Program-made: the position numbers and the translations under genes
Source: Cryptomeria japonica
Lineage: Eukaryota > Streptophyta > Pinopsida > Cupressales > Cupressaceae
Direction: 5' to 3'
Length of the DNA: 60,000 bases
Assembly: GCF_030272615.1 (NCBI RefSeq)
Contig: NC_081412.1
Location: forward strand, 685,326,583 to 685,386,582
Shown: piece after piece, positions 46,417-58,556 of the stretch
Position numbering within the stretch: the first letter of the stretch is position 1
Layout of the letters: the number at the start of each line of letters is the position of its first letter
The notes under the pieces: generated by a model
The model's input: the letters and a program-made list of their open reading frames with translations, nothing else
Database searches by the model: none
What the model was told of the DNA's origin: nothing

Positions 46417-47580
46417 CTATGCCCAGTACTTGCGAAGATGCATGCTATTGATAGGCTCAGACAGAGGTTCACCTTATGGAGTCGCAAGCTGATATGCCCC
46501 CGAGCCATAGGCTGCAGTTACTATGAAAGGCCCAACCCAATTAGGTTCAAACTTGCCCTTGATGATGTCAGTAGACTGTGCATTCTTGGGATTTGCCTTT
46601 AAAACCAGGTCTCCCACTTCGAAGTGTCGCCCTTTGACCTTCTTATTATAAGAGCGACGGAGACGATTTTGGTATGCTTGCAAATGTGTCAGAGCTGTCT
46701 GACGCTTCTCGTCTAACATCTCAAGCTGATGCAGTCGAGAGACTCTGTGTGTCTCATCATCAATCAGGTGTTGCAAAGAAACTCGCAAGGAAGGAATCTC
46801 CACTTCCAAAGGTAAAATGGCTTCCGCACCATACACCAAAGAATAAGGTGTTGTGCCAGTAGGTGTGCAAACAGAAGTACGATAGGCCCATAGTGCTGGA
46901 TTTAACTGTACGTGCCAATCTCGACCAGCGTCATTGACAACTTTCTTTAGGATCTTGATAATGGTTTTATTTGACGCTTCAGCTTGACCGTTACCCTGTG
47001 GATAGTATGGGCTAGAAAAATGGTGTTGAATATGAAATTTTTCACAAAGCTCTTTAACATCTTTATTCTTGAAGGGTCGACCATTATCTGTGACTATGGC
47101 AAGGGGAACCCCATATCTACATATGATATAATTTAGCAAGAATTTTGAAATTTGGACACCAGTGATATGGGTCATGGGGATGGCTTCAATCCATTTTGTA
47201 AAATATTCTGTAGCTGTAATAATGAACTTGTGTCCATTTGCAGATGTTGGCTGAATCTTGCCGATAAGATCCAAACCCCACTGAGAAAAGGGCCATGGAG
47301 ATATAACAGAATGAAGCTCTTGAGCTGGTGCATGAATATAATTTCCATGGATCTGACACATGTAGCACTTTTTAACAAAATCATGAACATCCTTTTCCAA
47401 AGTGGGCCAATAATACCCAGCACGAATCAACTTTTTGGCTAAGCTAAGACCATTGAAATGGCCCCCACATATACCATCATGAACCTCGTGTAAAGCCGTT
47501 TGTGCTTCATCAGAATCCAAACACCTGAGGAGGGTATGGTCAAAAGAACGGCTATAAAGGGTGTCGGCGATGATGACATA
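46417..47580 (-). pseudogene. Younger Tat element: integrase
   Basis: Zinc domain: HEVHDGICGGHFNG and CYMCQIHG (47340-47490). Core acidic sites WGLDLIG (47265-47285), VTDNGRPF (47075-47100) and NGQAEASNK (46970-47000). The C-terminal domain includes VKGRHFEVGDLVLKANPKN (46590-46650). In-frame stop TAA at 46474 where the older copy has GAA-like E (LATSEGE); the natural end is a TAG at 46417. No chromodomain. Except for this last stop the integrase is intact from 47946. Confidence 0.9.
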
Positions 47581-48200
47581 TTTGGCTGTTTGTCGAATAA
47601 AGGCTCGGCGTTGGTTAGCGGAAAGGTTAGGTGGTAAGGTCTGGGATTTCAAATACTGATATATGTCATTGTACCAGGGGGAATTGGGACCAACAAGAAT
47701 GCACATCACATCAGCTGACAGAATGTCAAAAGAGGGGACTAGCAATTGTTCGACCAGGAATTCACACTTGTCCATATTATGAGGTATATTCAACATAGAA
47801 GCGATTGTAGCCATTGCATCTGCTGACTTGTTTTGCATTCTTGGCACATGACTGAAATGGATAGCTGTGAATTTTGTCTTGAAGAAGTCTACCATGTGCT
47901 TATAAGGAATAAGCTTTTCATCTTTTGTTTCGTAGTCATCATTCACTTGTCAGATGACTAGTTGAGAATCTCCATAGACTTGCAAATGCTTGATATTCCA
48001 GTGGACTACCACTCGAAGTCCTGTAACCAATGCTTCGTACTCTGCAATGTTATTGGTACATTGGAAAGTTATTCTGTAGGACTTTGGAATAGCATCACCT
48101 TGAGGGGTGACAAACAAAATGCCTGCACTGGATCCAAACTTGGTGTGGGACCCATCAAAGTATAACTTCCATTCATTAGATGGTGTGAGAGCAAAGACTG
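47581..48200 (-). pseudogene. Younger Tat element: second (archaeal-type) RNase H
   Basis: LYFDGSHTKFGSSAGILF (48120-48170) gives the first catalytic D; NIAEYEALVTGL (48030-48070) the E; YGDSQLVI (47953-47976) the next D; and ADAMATIASML (47795-47830) the last D. This is an RVT_3-like module in addition to the RNase H that follows RT, as in Tat-lineage elements. A TGA stop at 47950-47952 lies right after DSQLVI; the same codon is TGA in the older element. Confidence 0.85.
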
Positions 48201-50268
48201 ATTCATTTGGGAAATCAGTCAACATGGGATGATCGTCCGAAATAGGAGCATCTGCCAGTTGATCTGCTATGACTTGTCCTTTTATCGCCTTTCGCTCCAT
48301 ATACTCAATGTCAAATTCACTGAGAATCATGACCCATTTTGCTAGGCGACCTATCAAAGCTGCTCGGCTGAGCAAATATTTTAAAGGATCAATTTTGGCA
48401 ATCAACAATGTTTGGTGGCTTAGCATATAATGTCGGAGCTTTTGTGTTGCAAATACCACTGCTAAGCATGCCCTCTCAATAGTTGAATAATTTAGCTCAT
48501 AGCCTACCAGTGTCTGGCTGATATAGTAAATAGCTTGCTCTTTGTCGTTCTCATCTTGTTGGGCCAAGAGAACGCCTAATGCTGTTTCAGTTGCAGAGAT
48601 ATACAATAAAAAGGGCTTTCCTTCGATGGGAGGCATTAGGATGGGTGGCGACAACAAATAGTCTTTGAGAGCTTGAAAAGCTGATTGACATTGCTCAGTC
48701 CATTTAAAAGCGACACCTTTGTGCAGTAGATGTTGGAATGGATGACATTTGTCGGCCAACTGAGCTATGAAGTGATGAATTGACTGGAGCTTTCCTTGTA
48801 GACTTCTTAATTGCTGAAGGTTGGAAGGTGGAGGCATATCCATGATTGCTTTGACCTTGGCGGGATCGACCTCGATGCCTCGGTGAGAAACAATGTATCC
48901 AAGTAATTTGCCAGCTGTAACACCAAAGACACACTTTTTTGGATTGAGCCTGAGTTTGTAGGTCTCCATTATGTCAAAGATTGGGCCCAAGATGGCTAGA
49001 TGACTATCTCTGGTAACAGATTTGCATAACAAGTCATCCACATAATCCTCCATCAAAGTATGCATGAAATCATGAAAGATTGTCGTCATTGCTCTTTGAT
49101 ATGTTGCACCGGCATTTTTGAGACCAAAGGGCATCACATTCCAGCAATAGGTGCCCCAAGCACAGGTGAATGCGGTCTTATGTTGATCTTCAGGTGCAAT
49201 GCGGATTTGGTTGTAGCCGGAGAAACCATCCATTAGTGAAAGCATCTCATATCCAGTCGTCATGTCCACTATGATGTCTATGTTTGGCAATGGAAAATCA
49301 TCCTTAGGGCATGCTTTATTGAGGTCCCTGAAATCTGTGCAGATTCTGATGCCCCTAGTTACTTTGCTAACTGGTACTAGATTTGAAATCCAATCTGCAT
49401 AATCAATGGGTCTAATGAAGGCCACATCTAGCAATTTTTTTAGCTCCACTTTAACCAAAAGAGCCACCTGAGGATGCATCTTTCTAAGTTTTTGTTTGAC
49501 GGGTTTAGCACCTACTTTCAGTGGCAAATGATGAAGGACTAACTCTGGATCGAGGCCAGGCATATCTGCATAAGACCATGCAAAGTTGATCTTCTTCTCT
49601 AAAAAGAAATTAATAAAATCCATCTTCTCTTGTTTTGACAAGGAGGCAGCAAAGTGAATGACCTTAGGGTTATCAGGTGTACCCAAATTGATTTCCTCGG
49701 TCATCTCTACCAGCAATGTGGATTTGTCCTGAATTGATAGGGGTACGTCCACTCTTCCACCTTTGGATGCCTCAGAAAGGTTTTCACCCGCAGGTACGTC
49801 TTTTATTTTTACTTTTGTATGATCAGAGAGCGCCTTTCGGTTTTCACTCAAAGATCTATTCTTTTGATTTTTTTCTTTTTCTTTTTCTTTTTCATGACTG
49901 GAAGAGGGAGTTGACTCCCCAAAATATGTCGTTGAATCCAGGTCAATAGCAAATCCTACCTTATGATCGCCCTGTGGTATGCCTTCCCGTAGTCCCAGGA
50001 ACTCTGCAATTGCTTCGTCATTTTGAAAACAGTCCAATGTGAGTGGTTCTTGTTGGTCATATTGGATAAGTTGGGGATATATGAGGGGCATGTCATCATC
50101 GATTGTAAGGATAGAGAGGGTTGATATGGTAAAAATGTGAATGTCTGTGGTGTCACTATCTGAACTGCTTGTGTCGGATTCGGAGCTTGGATCCCAAAAT
50201 GATTCTATCCAAGCATGAGGACATGTTTTAGGAAGATGAGTTATTTCATGTTTATCCTCCATAGGCAA
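48201..50268 (-). pseudogene. Younger Tat element: reverse transcriptase and first RNase H
   Basis: Uninterrupted for about 770 codons, to 47950. RT: IRICTDFRDLNKACPKDD (49300-49355), LMDGFSGYNQIRIAPED (49190-49240), MPFGLKNAGATYQRAM (49090-49140), active site YVDDLL (49027-49044). RNase H 1: FLLYISATETALGVLLAQQ (48565-48625), YYISQTLVGYELNYSTIE. The N-terminal part has an acidic, serine-rich linker. Its job is to copy the element RNA to DNA inside virus-like particles and to remove the RNA. Confidence 0.92.
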
Positions 50269-51300
50269 GTTATCAGGGTCAATGAAGATATTGTCAAGGG
50301 CATAGGAGCTGGACGAAAAAGAACTCCACTCCCATTCATTAGAATCAGTCTCGGGTCGGGTATCCTCAGGTGTTATTTCATCGTCCGAATCACGCCCTTT
50401 TCGACACGTGGACCTTTTGGTAGATGTGGATCCAATTCGTAACGGTACAAAACCTAACCCTAAAGTTGGGGGTCGCCTTGTAGGTATGACAGGTTCTAGC
50501 CTTCCATTGTTGTTCAGGCCTAAGCCACTGTAGCCATCGTATCATTTCTTTTGCAACATAGTAAATCCTTTGCCATATAATTCCACTGGTAGCTTGACAG
50601 GTGGGGCTTCAGTTGGATCTTTATAGAGCCAATCTATGACACCATCATCTATAGTTTCTTTGTCAAGTTCTCCCCATCTTGCAAATGTAGTGGGAGGCTG
50701 ATATTGAATAATGACCTTGGGTTCCTTTTGCAATAGATGCGGTTTTCCATATGATTTTGGGGACATCAGCAAATTCCCAATGAGGAATGTTTGGTCCATT
50801 GAATATTCTCCACACCCTTGATCTTGTATTTTCAGTTTTCCTTTGACAGCATCTAACAATGCATTAGGATCCACATAACTGTCTGATTTGGCCTCTCTAT
50901 TGACTAGTACTTGCTGCCGAGGAGTATCCTTTAAGGTAGCACAGAATTGAAATGGATTAGGATCTCCTGGAATGGTTATCTCAGTGCCATTGTAAGGATA
51001 TTTTAGACATTGATGATAAGTGGATGGAACTGCTTTCATGGCATGGATCCATGGATGGCCAAGGATCATATTATAAGGGAGGTCAAGGTCTAGGACTTGT
51101 AGGAAAGTGTTTTCCGTCACTGGACCAACTCTAATAGGTAATGCAATTATCCCTTTGGATGGGCGTTCAGCATCACCATAAGCTTTAATCGTTATCCTTT
51201 TGGAAGCATCAATGTCATTTTTTGTATATCCGAGGCCAATGACCACTCTCAAGGTGCAGATATTAAGACCTGCTCCGCCATCTATCAAGACTCGCCGGAT
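50269..51300 (-). pseudogene. Younger Tat element: protease and G-patch-like segment
   Basis: Protease: IRRVLIDGGAGLNICT (51255-51305, DGG in place of DTG/DSG) and MILGHPWIHAMKAVPS (51035-51080). G-patch-like: YGKGFTMLQKK (50545-50580), YDGYSGLGLNNNG (50500-50541), LGLGF (50445-50460). Consecutive glycines at G-patch positions fit the fold that binds nucleic acid; G-patches next to retroviral proteases are known from betaretroviruses. The TGA stop at 50542 replaces one glycine codon (GGA to TGA). Confidence 0.75.
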
Positions 51301-54300
51301 TTTGCAATTGTGGACAAAGAATTCTAGGTGCAAAGGGTCATTATGGGGAAGCTTGTCAGGTGAGATATCACTATCGGAAAATGCAACACTTTGGGAAATG
51401 GCTAAATGTCCAATCCGCGCTTGAAATTGGTCAACATCAATATCTGTCGGGACAGTGGACTCAGTCAAAGCTTTATCTAGGACTGCACGATGCATGGGAG
51501 ACATTTTCAACAACTCTAGAATGGATATTTGGGCAGGTGTTTTTCCTAGATGATCCAAAAGATTATACTGACTCGCAGGAACTGGTTTGGGAGGAGCTGC
51601 AGGAGCTCCTTTCACGACTATTTTGGATCAACGAGTGGTGACCGCACAAGAAGGATCTTGTCCTTTTATTCTCAAGGTGGAAACATACTCATTTGACGCA
51701 TGAAAATAATTAATGACATTGTGATAACCGGTATTTGCATGATTGGCCGTTTGAGCAGAATTGGAAGAAGACGCTTTACCCTTGTCATGATCAAGCAAAG
51801 GAGTTTTGAAAATAGTATGATCAGTGTTAGAGGTCGGATGGGGTGGATCTACCTCAATTACTCCTTGCTCCAATAAATCTTGAATCATATGTTTTAATTG
51901 AAAACATGAAGCATTTTTATGTCCTTTGGACCGATGATACTCACAGTACGCATTATCATTCCACCAATGCGGTTTTACCGTTGGTTCTGCCTTAATATTT
52001 GGTAGCTTGATAAATTTCGCTTGTATTAATTGCTTCATTACTGATTCGATAGGCTCTCCCAATGGTGTAAACTGTCGAGGAGGCCCATCCCACGATCGGA
52101 AGGGTTTGCGTTGTTGATTTTGTTGTTGGCCTTGCTGTTGATTATATTGTTGAGCATACTGTTGTTGAGCTTGTTGTTGATATTGTAACTGTTGAGCATG
52201 CGGTTGATATTGCAACTATTGAGCATGCTGTTGATATTGCGACTGTTGAGCATGCGGTTGATACTGCGGCTGTTGAGTAACATTGTTCCTGGGTGCTTGA
52301 TTTTGTTCCATAGTTGACATATTAGGAACACTCAACTTCTTGATTGTGAATGGGGGTTGATTTGCATTCACCGCTCTCGCATCAACAACACCATCATTAG
52401 TGACGTTCTTGTTCTTATACCAAAATCTATTTCTATCCCCTGAATAATTTGTGTTGTCATTGTCCTTATTGAGCTTGATAATTCCTTTAGCTACAAGAGC
52501 TGTTTCAATATTCATTCCTTTCTTAATGAGTTTTTCTATAGTACTAGGACTTTTCAATTTTAGCTCATACATCATTTTTGGGACCAGATTTTGGATAAAC
52601 AGATTCACTTGCTATTCTTCAGGTATATCGAGAGAAGAACGACTATACAAGCTTCGCCATCATTGCAAAAAGATCACTAATGGTTCACCTTGCTTTTGTT
52701 TGGTATTGCATAAATCCGACATAGTCACATCACTGTCGATGTTGAACACGAAATGAGATATAAACTTTTGTGCCAGTTCTGACCAAGTCTTTATATTTCC
52801 TGGCAGACGTGAATACCAATCCATAGCTTGTCCAGTGATACTTCGTGCAAATAATCGCATTAAATATGTCTCCTCATAGCTTACTTCTGTGCATGCTGCG
52901 TAAAACGCTCGAATATGATCTTTTGGATTGCCATTCCCTCTATATTTCTCAAAGTTGGGTGCCTCAAAATGCTTAGGGAATGGAGGCATGTATACACTCT
53001 TGTCAAATGGATCAGGACATAAATCTTGATCTGTATACAACTTCTTTGTTCCTTTAGTTTCTAATGCGTCAACTTTTCGTTGCAACTTCTCAAGTTGTTG
53101 CGCAATTGTATCAGATTTTAGATGTCCATCATTAATCCCAGTTGGTATTCTTTGTTGATATATCGCATTTCCGATCGGTTGTTGATACTCTGCAATGGTC
53201 ATTTTTGGCGTCTCCTACATATAAAGTTCTTGGTACATCTCTTGTTGTTGTGGTTGTGCTATGCCTTGATATCGACCTTGTTGTTGTGCTTCTTGGAGCC
53301 TAGGTTGATATTGCAATTGAGTAGGCTGTTGATATTGCATAGGCGCCAATTGCGGTTGTGAAGTAGGATAACTTGTTTGCCTTGGCACATATTGTGGCAC
53401 ATGTTGTTGGTGCTGACGAATCGGAATTTGTTGACTTTGTGCCAATTGTTGTCGCGGTGTATATCCCATCATTTGTAAAAAACTTTGTTTAGATGGTTTT
53501 CGTTGCTTCTCCTTAGGATGGGGTATAGCACTTGCATTAACTTGCTGTGTTGTTTGTCCAATCCATTGTGATGGTTGCAAGTTTGCGTTAACTTGTAATG
53601 GTGCCGAAGGCGCTGCAATTTCTTGTCGAATGCAATATTGTTGTTGTTGCACATCGTTTGTTTGCACATTGGATCGTACCTTTTGCGTATTACTCAATTG
53701 TTGCAACAATTGCTGGTGGTGCAAACCACTACCCGTAGCTCTTTGTGTAGCCATTATCAAAGGATCTGTCGCAATAGTGTTTGACAAAGATACATAAGAA
53801 CTTGGTTGCATCGTGGAATTGCTTTGGACATTATTGACATTAGGCATTCCAGTTGTGAAACTTTCTTGTATCTTAGATGTTGATCCAATCTTATTCATGT
53901 GAGGAACCACTTCTTGTTGAGGAACCACTGTCGATATTTGCTTGGTCTTCATTTGATCTTGTATTACAGGCGTTGTATTGAATAATGGATTATTTATCGT
54001 CTCAAACGATGACTTTTGAGGAATAGTCACTGTCAATTCCTTTAAAGAACGTTTACTCATCAAGGTAGGTTGAAGTTCTTGTTGCACATTTTCTTCATTT
54101 GGATGCGAAGAGAAACTTAACAGCTCACTGCCTTGTTGTGTTTGCACATTAATTGGTTCATTTAAGGAAGCCACATTACTCATCATGTGAAGATACTTTT
54201 GTGGACACATTTTAAAGACTTTGTTCAGGAACTTATCCATCTTTTTTGTTGTCTTTGGATCTTGAAGGAACATGTCGACATCATCAGAAGCATCAGAATC

Positions 54301-54684
54301 AGATGAAGAATCTGGTTGGACATTTGGATTCGTTTCTTGTTGAATGCCTTGGTCTGAACCAAATCCTTGTGAAAGAGTTTGGTCTTCATACAATGTTTGA
54401 GTTTGAATGTCATGTTGCAAATTTGGTTGATCCCAATTAAAAGGTGCACTTCCTCTTGGAGTTGGTGGAACACTCCCATGTCCTGGTTTCATGGGTACAA
54501 ATACTGGTTCATATAATGGAGGTGGTCCAAGTTGAACCGTTCCATATGGTGGTAGAGATGTGTTTGATGAACCTTCAACTTGCACTATTTGACTAGTTTG
54601 AAACTGCGAATTTACTATGTTATCCATGGATTGATACATTGGTTCACTCATCTTCTTAGATCTTGATCTTGTCTCAACAGGCAT
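51301..54684 (-). pseudogene. Younger Tat element: gag with long glutamine-rich N-terminus
   Basis: The start is set at 54684 (MPVETRSRSKK), because this matches the MVQTRSQTRQ start of the older gag; an upstream ATG at 54774 adds 30 residues of unlikely leader. Residues 1-490 are Q/S/P-rich. Gag core at 52660-53040: PFPKHFEAPNFEKYRGNGNP, MDWYSRLPG, DLCNTKQKQGEPL. A second Q-rich tandem segment (AQQSQYQQHAQQ) is at 52110-52290. Zinc-knuckle variant CEYHRSKGHKNASC is at 51908-51950. Stops at 53215, 52660, 52612, 52216 and 51628, four of which can come from CAG or CGA by C to T. Confidence 0.88.
52110..52290 (-). repeat. Q-rich tandem repeat in gag
   Basis: Words reading QYQPHAQQ or QYQQHAQQ on the minus strand recur about every 33 bp (TGTTGAGCATG with TTGATATTGCAAC on the plus strand). 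It sits between the gag core and the zinc knuckle. Repeat-driven length change is likely. Confidence 0.8.
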
Positions 54685-56784
54685 GTCACTTATGCAAATG
54701 CAAATTTTTTTCGAATTTTTCAAAGACAATATATGATATGTAACTAAATGCAAACTAAATAGATGAAAATGCAATCTATGTTTTTGGTTGTTTTTGAAGA
54801 TTTTGACAAACTTATGAATGCCAATCTAAGAGATGGACCCTTAGGAAATTGGAATGATATCTAGACCTCAAAGGACAAAAGGACTTAATTGACAAAGGAC
54901 AAGATGGCAATGTCTCCCCTATATGCTTGGATACTAAGCTAGGTTTGACGAAATGATATTGATGACAAAAGGACAAAAGACTTTGATAAGGTCTAGACTT
55001 CCTAACAATGACTTAGGGTTTATCAAAGATTTGGATTACTCAAGTATGACAAGACCTAGGTTTGACACTATATGCAAAAGGACAATTAATATGAAAATGA
55101 TCTTAATATGATATGACAATGACTTAGGCTTAATGAAGAGACTTGGGATATGCAAATGCAAATGTATGACAATGTCAACCTAAGATGAAACCTAAGGTTT
55201 AATTATGAAATGATATTACTCTTATGCAAGAGGACATATGCAAATGGATGACTTTTATTGATATGCAAAAGAAGTATGACTTAGGTGAAACCTAACCTTG
55301 ATACTTGATAATGACTTTGAAAAATGCAACCTAGGATGAACCTAAATGTAAGTGACATAAGAGTTGAGGCAAGTTTTTGAACAATGTTGGATAACCATGC
55401 TTTAGGAATATGATCTTTGAATCTTGTTGAATTTTTGTTGGATGAATATCTTTTGTGCTTAATCTTATGTTAGATCAATTTGTTTTGCTTTAGAAATGGG
55501 ATAACACTCAACTTTTGACAATCAAAGAATACAAGATGTTACAACTTAGACTCAAGACAATCATGCTCATTTCCACATTCCTTAGGGTAGGCAAAGACAT
55601 TAGGTACTTGAGAGGTAGACTCATTATGGGATTCAAGGAGAATACATAGATGCTTGACCCCACGGGCTCCCCTCCACGGCACTCACTTCTCAGGGCAGCC
55701 AAGCATCAGTCCCCATGGAAATCTCCCCACGGTGAACTTAGTATCTCTTCCAAGTATCCGAATTTGTCCTTCTCAAGCAACTAGAAGGGTTTTTGGCCTC
55801 TAAAAACAAGGTATGTAGTAAGGATTTTTGTTAAGCATTACTCCTTGATGTCACGCAAGCATGATTGAGACATTAAACCCATCAAGATACCAAACAAATT
55901 TAGTCACGCAAGCGCGATTTAGACCAAGAGGCCCTACTTAGATGTTGATATGAGAAAGAGTTCAAGGGTCATCACTTCCCAAGTAACTGCAATTCCCACG
56001 TAACACTTCCTTCAAAGCTTTCGCTCATCGGGTATTTTTTTATAGTGAGTTAGAATGCCAAGGAATTCTAGCCGTACTCACTTTGGGTCGTTCCCTTCTC
56101 ACGATTATCACTTGCTTGCAAAAGCAAAGTGGTCGGGAAGGCAGGCCCTCTAAAGGAGACACTCAATCAAAGACATAAGCATGGTATTGAAGATCTGGAT
56201 TTCTGATCACCCTATGAAGGATGAGAGCATACTCTCCTACTCCAATGTCATACTTAACAATCAAGGCAAGCAAATGTTCATTCCCACCTATTTATAAATC
56301 ACTAAGTGCCTAATTAAAAATCTCAAACACACAATTTGGTTGTTTCTCCAAGGCAACCTGCAAAACCCAAGTTAGAGGTTTGATTTGTTGTCTTTGACCA
56401 TCGATTCTGCATAACACATGTTAGTAGTTTGATTTGTATTCTTTTTCATGCGTATGCCAAGATCCTGCACAAATAATTAGTACCAAAATCCAAAGCACAG
56501 AAAACAGAATGCAAAAACACCAAAAATTTCAAGTAAAAACTGCATTTTTCACCTGTGTTCTGGACTTTACACAAGCGCAAGATGCATGACACAAGCACAA
56601 GATGTATGACACAAGTGCAAGATGTCACCTACACAAGTGAAAGATGCATGACACAAGCACAAGATGTCTGACATAAGCACGGAAGTGTCCAGAATACCCT
56701 ACACGGCCCTGTTTTTGGGTTTTTGACCTGCAAAATCAACTTGAAAGCACTCCAAGACACAGTAAAGGGGTTAGAAGGTTAGTA
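54685..56784 (-). other. Leader of the younger Tat element
   Basis: 2.1 kb between primer site and gag start, no gene. It has many short words with AAAGGACAA and CAATGACTTAGG (54850-55340), and a 20-bp tandem array at 56569-56690. Such long leaders are common in Tat elements. Confidence 0.75.
56569..56690. repeat. Tandem repeat, 20-bp unit, six copies
   Basis: ACACAAGCACAAGATGTATG-like units start at 56569, 56589, 56609, 56631, 56651 and 56671 (spacing 20, 20, 22, 20, 20). It lies in the leader about 100 bp inside the primer site. Confidence 0.9.
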
Positions 56785-56802
56785 TTCACGTTGGGTTCAC
56801 CA
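56785..56802 (-). other. Primer binding site of the younger Tat element
   Basis: Minus strand TGGTGAACCCAACGTGAA, starting TGG (pairs with tRNA CCA end), 5 bp from the LTR. I could not tell which tRNA this matches. Confidence 0.7.
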
Positions 56803-56807
56803 ATTAA

Positions 56808-58556
56808 TGTAGCATCAGAATTAGGAATCATCAAAAAAAGTAGATCAATCAAAACACTAGACATGATAACTCAATCATAAGAGCACTCATTGCAAATGAA
56901 CCTAATCCTAAGCACACTCAATAGAGATATGAAAACAAAGCATTCAAAATGAAAGATTATGCAAACCAAATGCAGAATTGAATGCTCCTTCCATGCGGCT
57001 CCATTGTTCTTCTTTCCTCTTCAATGGATTTGTGGATCTCACCTACAAGTGCACATACAATTGAAAGCAAGATTGATGAAAAGCTCAAGAGTACTAGAAG
57101 CGTAAGTTCGATAGTTTGATTAAGGATTCGGATTCAGGATTCGGGATTCAGGATTCGGGATTAGCTTTGATTGAAAATCATCCAATTTATAGAAGAATTG
57201 GATAAATGACAAAATTGGCATGATGCAATTCAAATGGAAATTGCAAATCAATATGACAAAATATGACAAATTATGCACTTTCCATGCACAATTTGATTGA
57301 TTGATAATTGATGACAAATTATGACACATTCCATGTCAAAATTGATTGATTATCAATTATGACACATTCCATGTCAAAATTGATTGATTATCAATTATGA
57401 CACATTCCATGTCAAAATTGATTGATTATCAATTATGACAATTTCATGACAAATTGAAATGTCATTCCCATGGAATTAGGAGATGAAATAGGAGGGAAAA
57501 GAAATTAGAAATTAAGAAAATTAGAAAATTGAAATTGATGAAAATTAGGAATTAGAAATTGATGGAAAAATAGGAAATTAGGAACTAGAAGAAATTAGGT
57601 AAATTAATTAATAATTTGTCATTTATTAATTAATTTACAAGAGGAAGAATAATTAGCCAACTAAATAAAGATTTAATTGTAATGAGAAGACTTAGGATTA
57701 ATAAATAATTTAGTAATCCTAGAGGAAGAAATGGCAAATTAGGTTAAATGAATAAATCATAAAACCCTAGAAGACGAATTAGAAATGCAAAAATGACAAT
57801 TAGGCCTTGATTGAAGATAATTAATGTCATGATTTTGAATTGATAAATGACCAATGCGACAAAAATGATTTGATTGATAAATGCGCCAATTGACGAGGAA
57901 CAATGACAAATTGATCCAAATTGACATAATTAAGACAGACAATGATCGATAACAAATCGGTCGCAAAATGACAAGATTGACAAAAGGACAAGAACCGATG
58001 ACAAAATATATTGCAAAACGACAAGATTGAAAATGACCACGATCGATGACAAATTGATCGCAAGATGACAAGATCGAACATGACAACGATCGATGACAAA
58101 TCGATCGTAAAACGACAAGATTGATAAACCGATCGCCAGATGATAAGATTGAAAAGAGGACAAAACCCTAATTAGGATTGACGATGTCCAAAATGATAAG
58201 ATTGATGATAAAATTGATAAGAGAGCAATGATTGATGACAGACTAATCGTAAGATTGATAGGAGGACAAAACCCTAATTAGGATTGACGATGTCCAAAAT
58301 GATGACAAATTAGCATGCACATTGATGCAATAAGATAAAATCGATCAAAATCATGACTGGATAACGTTGTTGACAAGACCAAATTCGAGGACGAGATGAA
58401 TGAAGAATATAGAAGAATGACTCGATGTTCGCAAATGATAAAGACCAAGTGCATGACATAGGAGAAATGTTAATGCGATGCAAAAACCTAAAATGAGGCA
58501 ATGTGCAAATGTTAAAGTATGACCTCGCAAGTGTTGACCATTTTTGGGTGTCTACA
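56808..58556 (-). repeat. 5' LTR of the younger Tat element (1749 bp)
   Basis: Partner of 43241-44926; the ends are the same (TGTAGCATC to GTGTCTACA on the plus strand). 63 bp longer, which is accounted for by two extra copies of a 38-bp unit (57351-57430) minus about 13 bp in the GATTCGG run. Other differences are single-base, mostly transitions at CG or CA/TG. Confidence 0.95.
57320..57435. repeat. 38-bp tandem unit, three copies in the 5' LTR
   Basis: CACATTCCATGTCAAAATTG begins each unit and TTGATTATCAATTATGA ends it. The 3' LTR has only one copy, so the array changed after insertion or during it. Confidence 0.92.

Larger units (their letters stand above)
43241..58556 (-). mobile_element. 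Complete 15.3-kb Tat-lineage Ty3/gypsy retrotransposon
   Basis: Full structure on the minus strand: 5' LTR (56808-58556), primer site (56785-56802), leader, gag-pro-pol in one frame (54684-46417), 3' untranslated region, polypurine tract (44940-44927), 3' LTR (43241-44926), and target duplications on both sides. Inserted into the leader of the older Tat element. LTR differences seen by eye number about a dozen substitutions, mainly transitions, plus two indels, so the insertion is young. It still has eight in-frame stops. Confidence 0.95.

Noticed and set aside
56569-56690. CRISPR-like array
   Set aside because: Units abut without unique spacers, and the setting is a plant retrotransposon leader.
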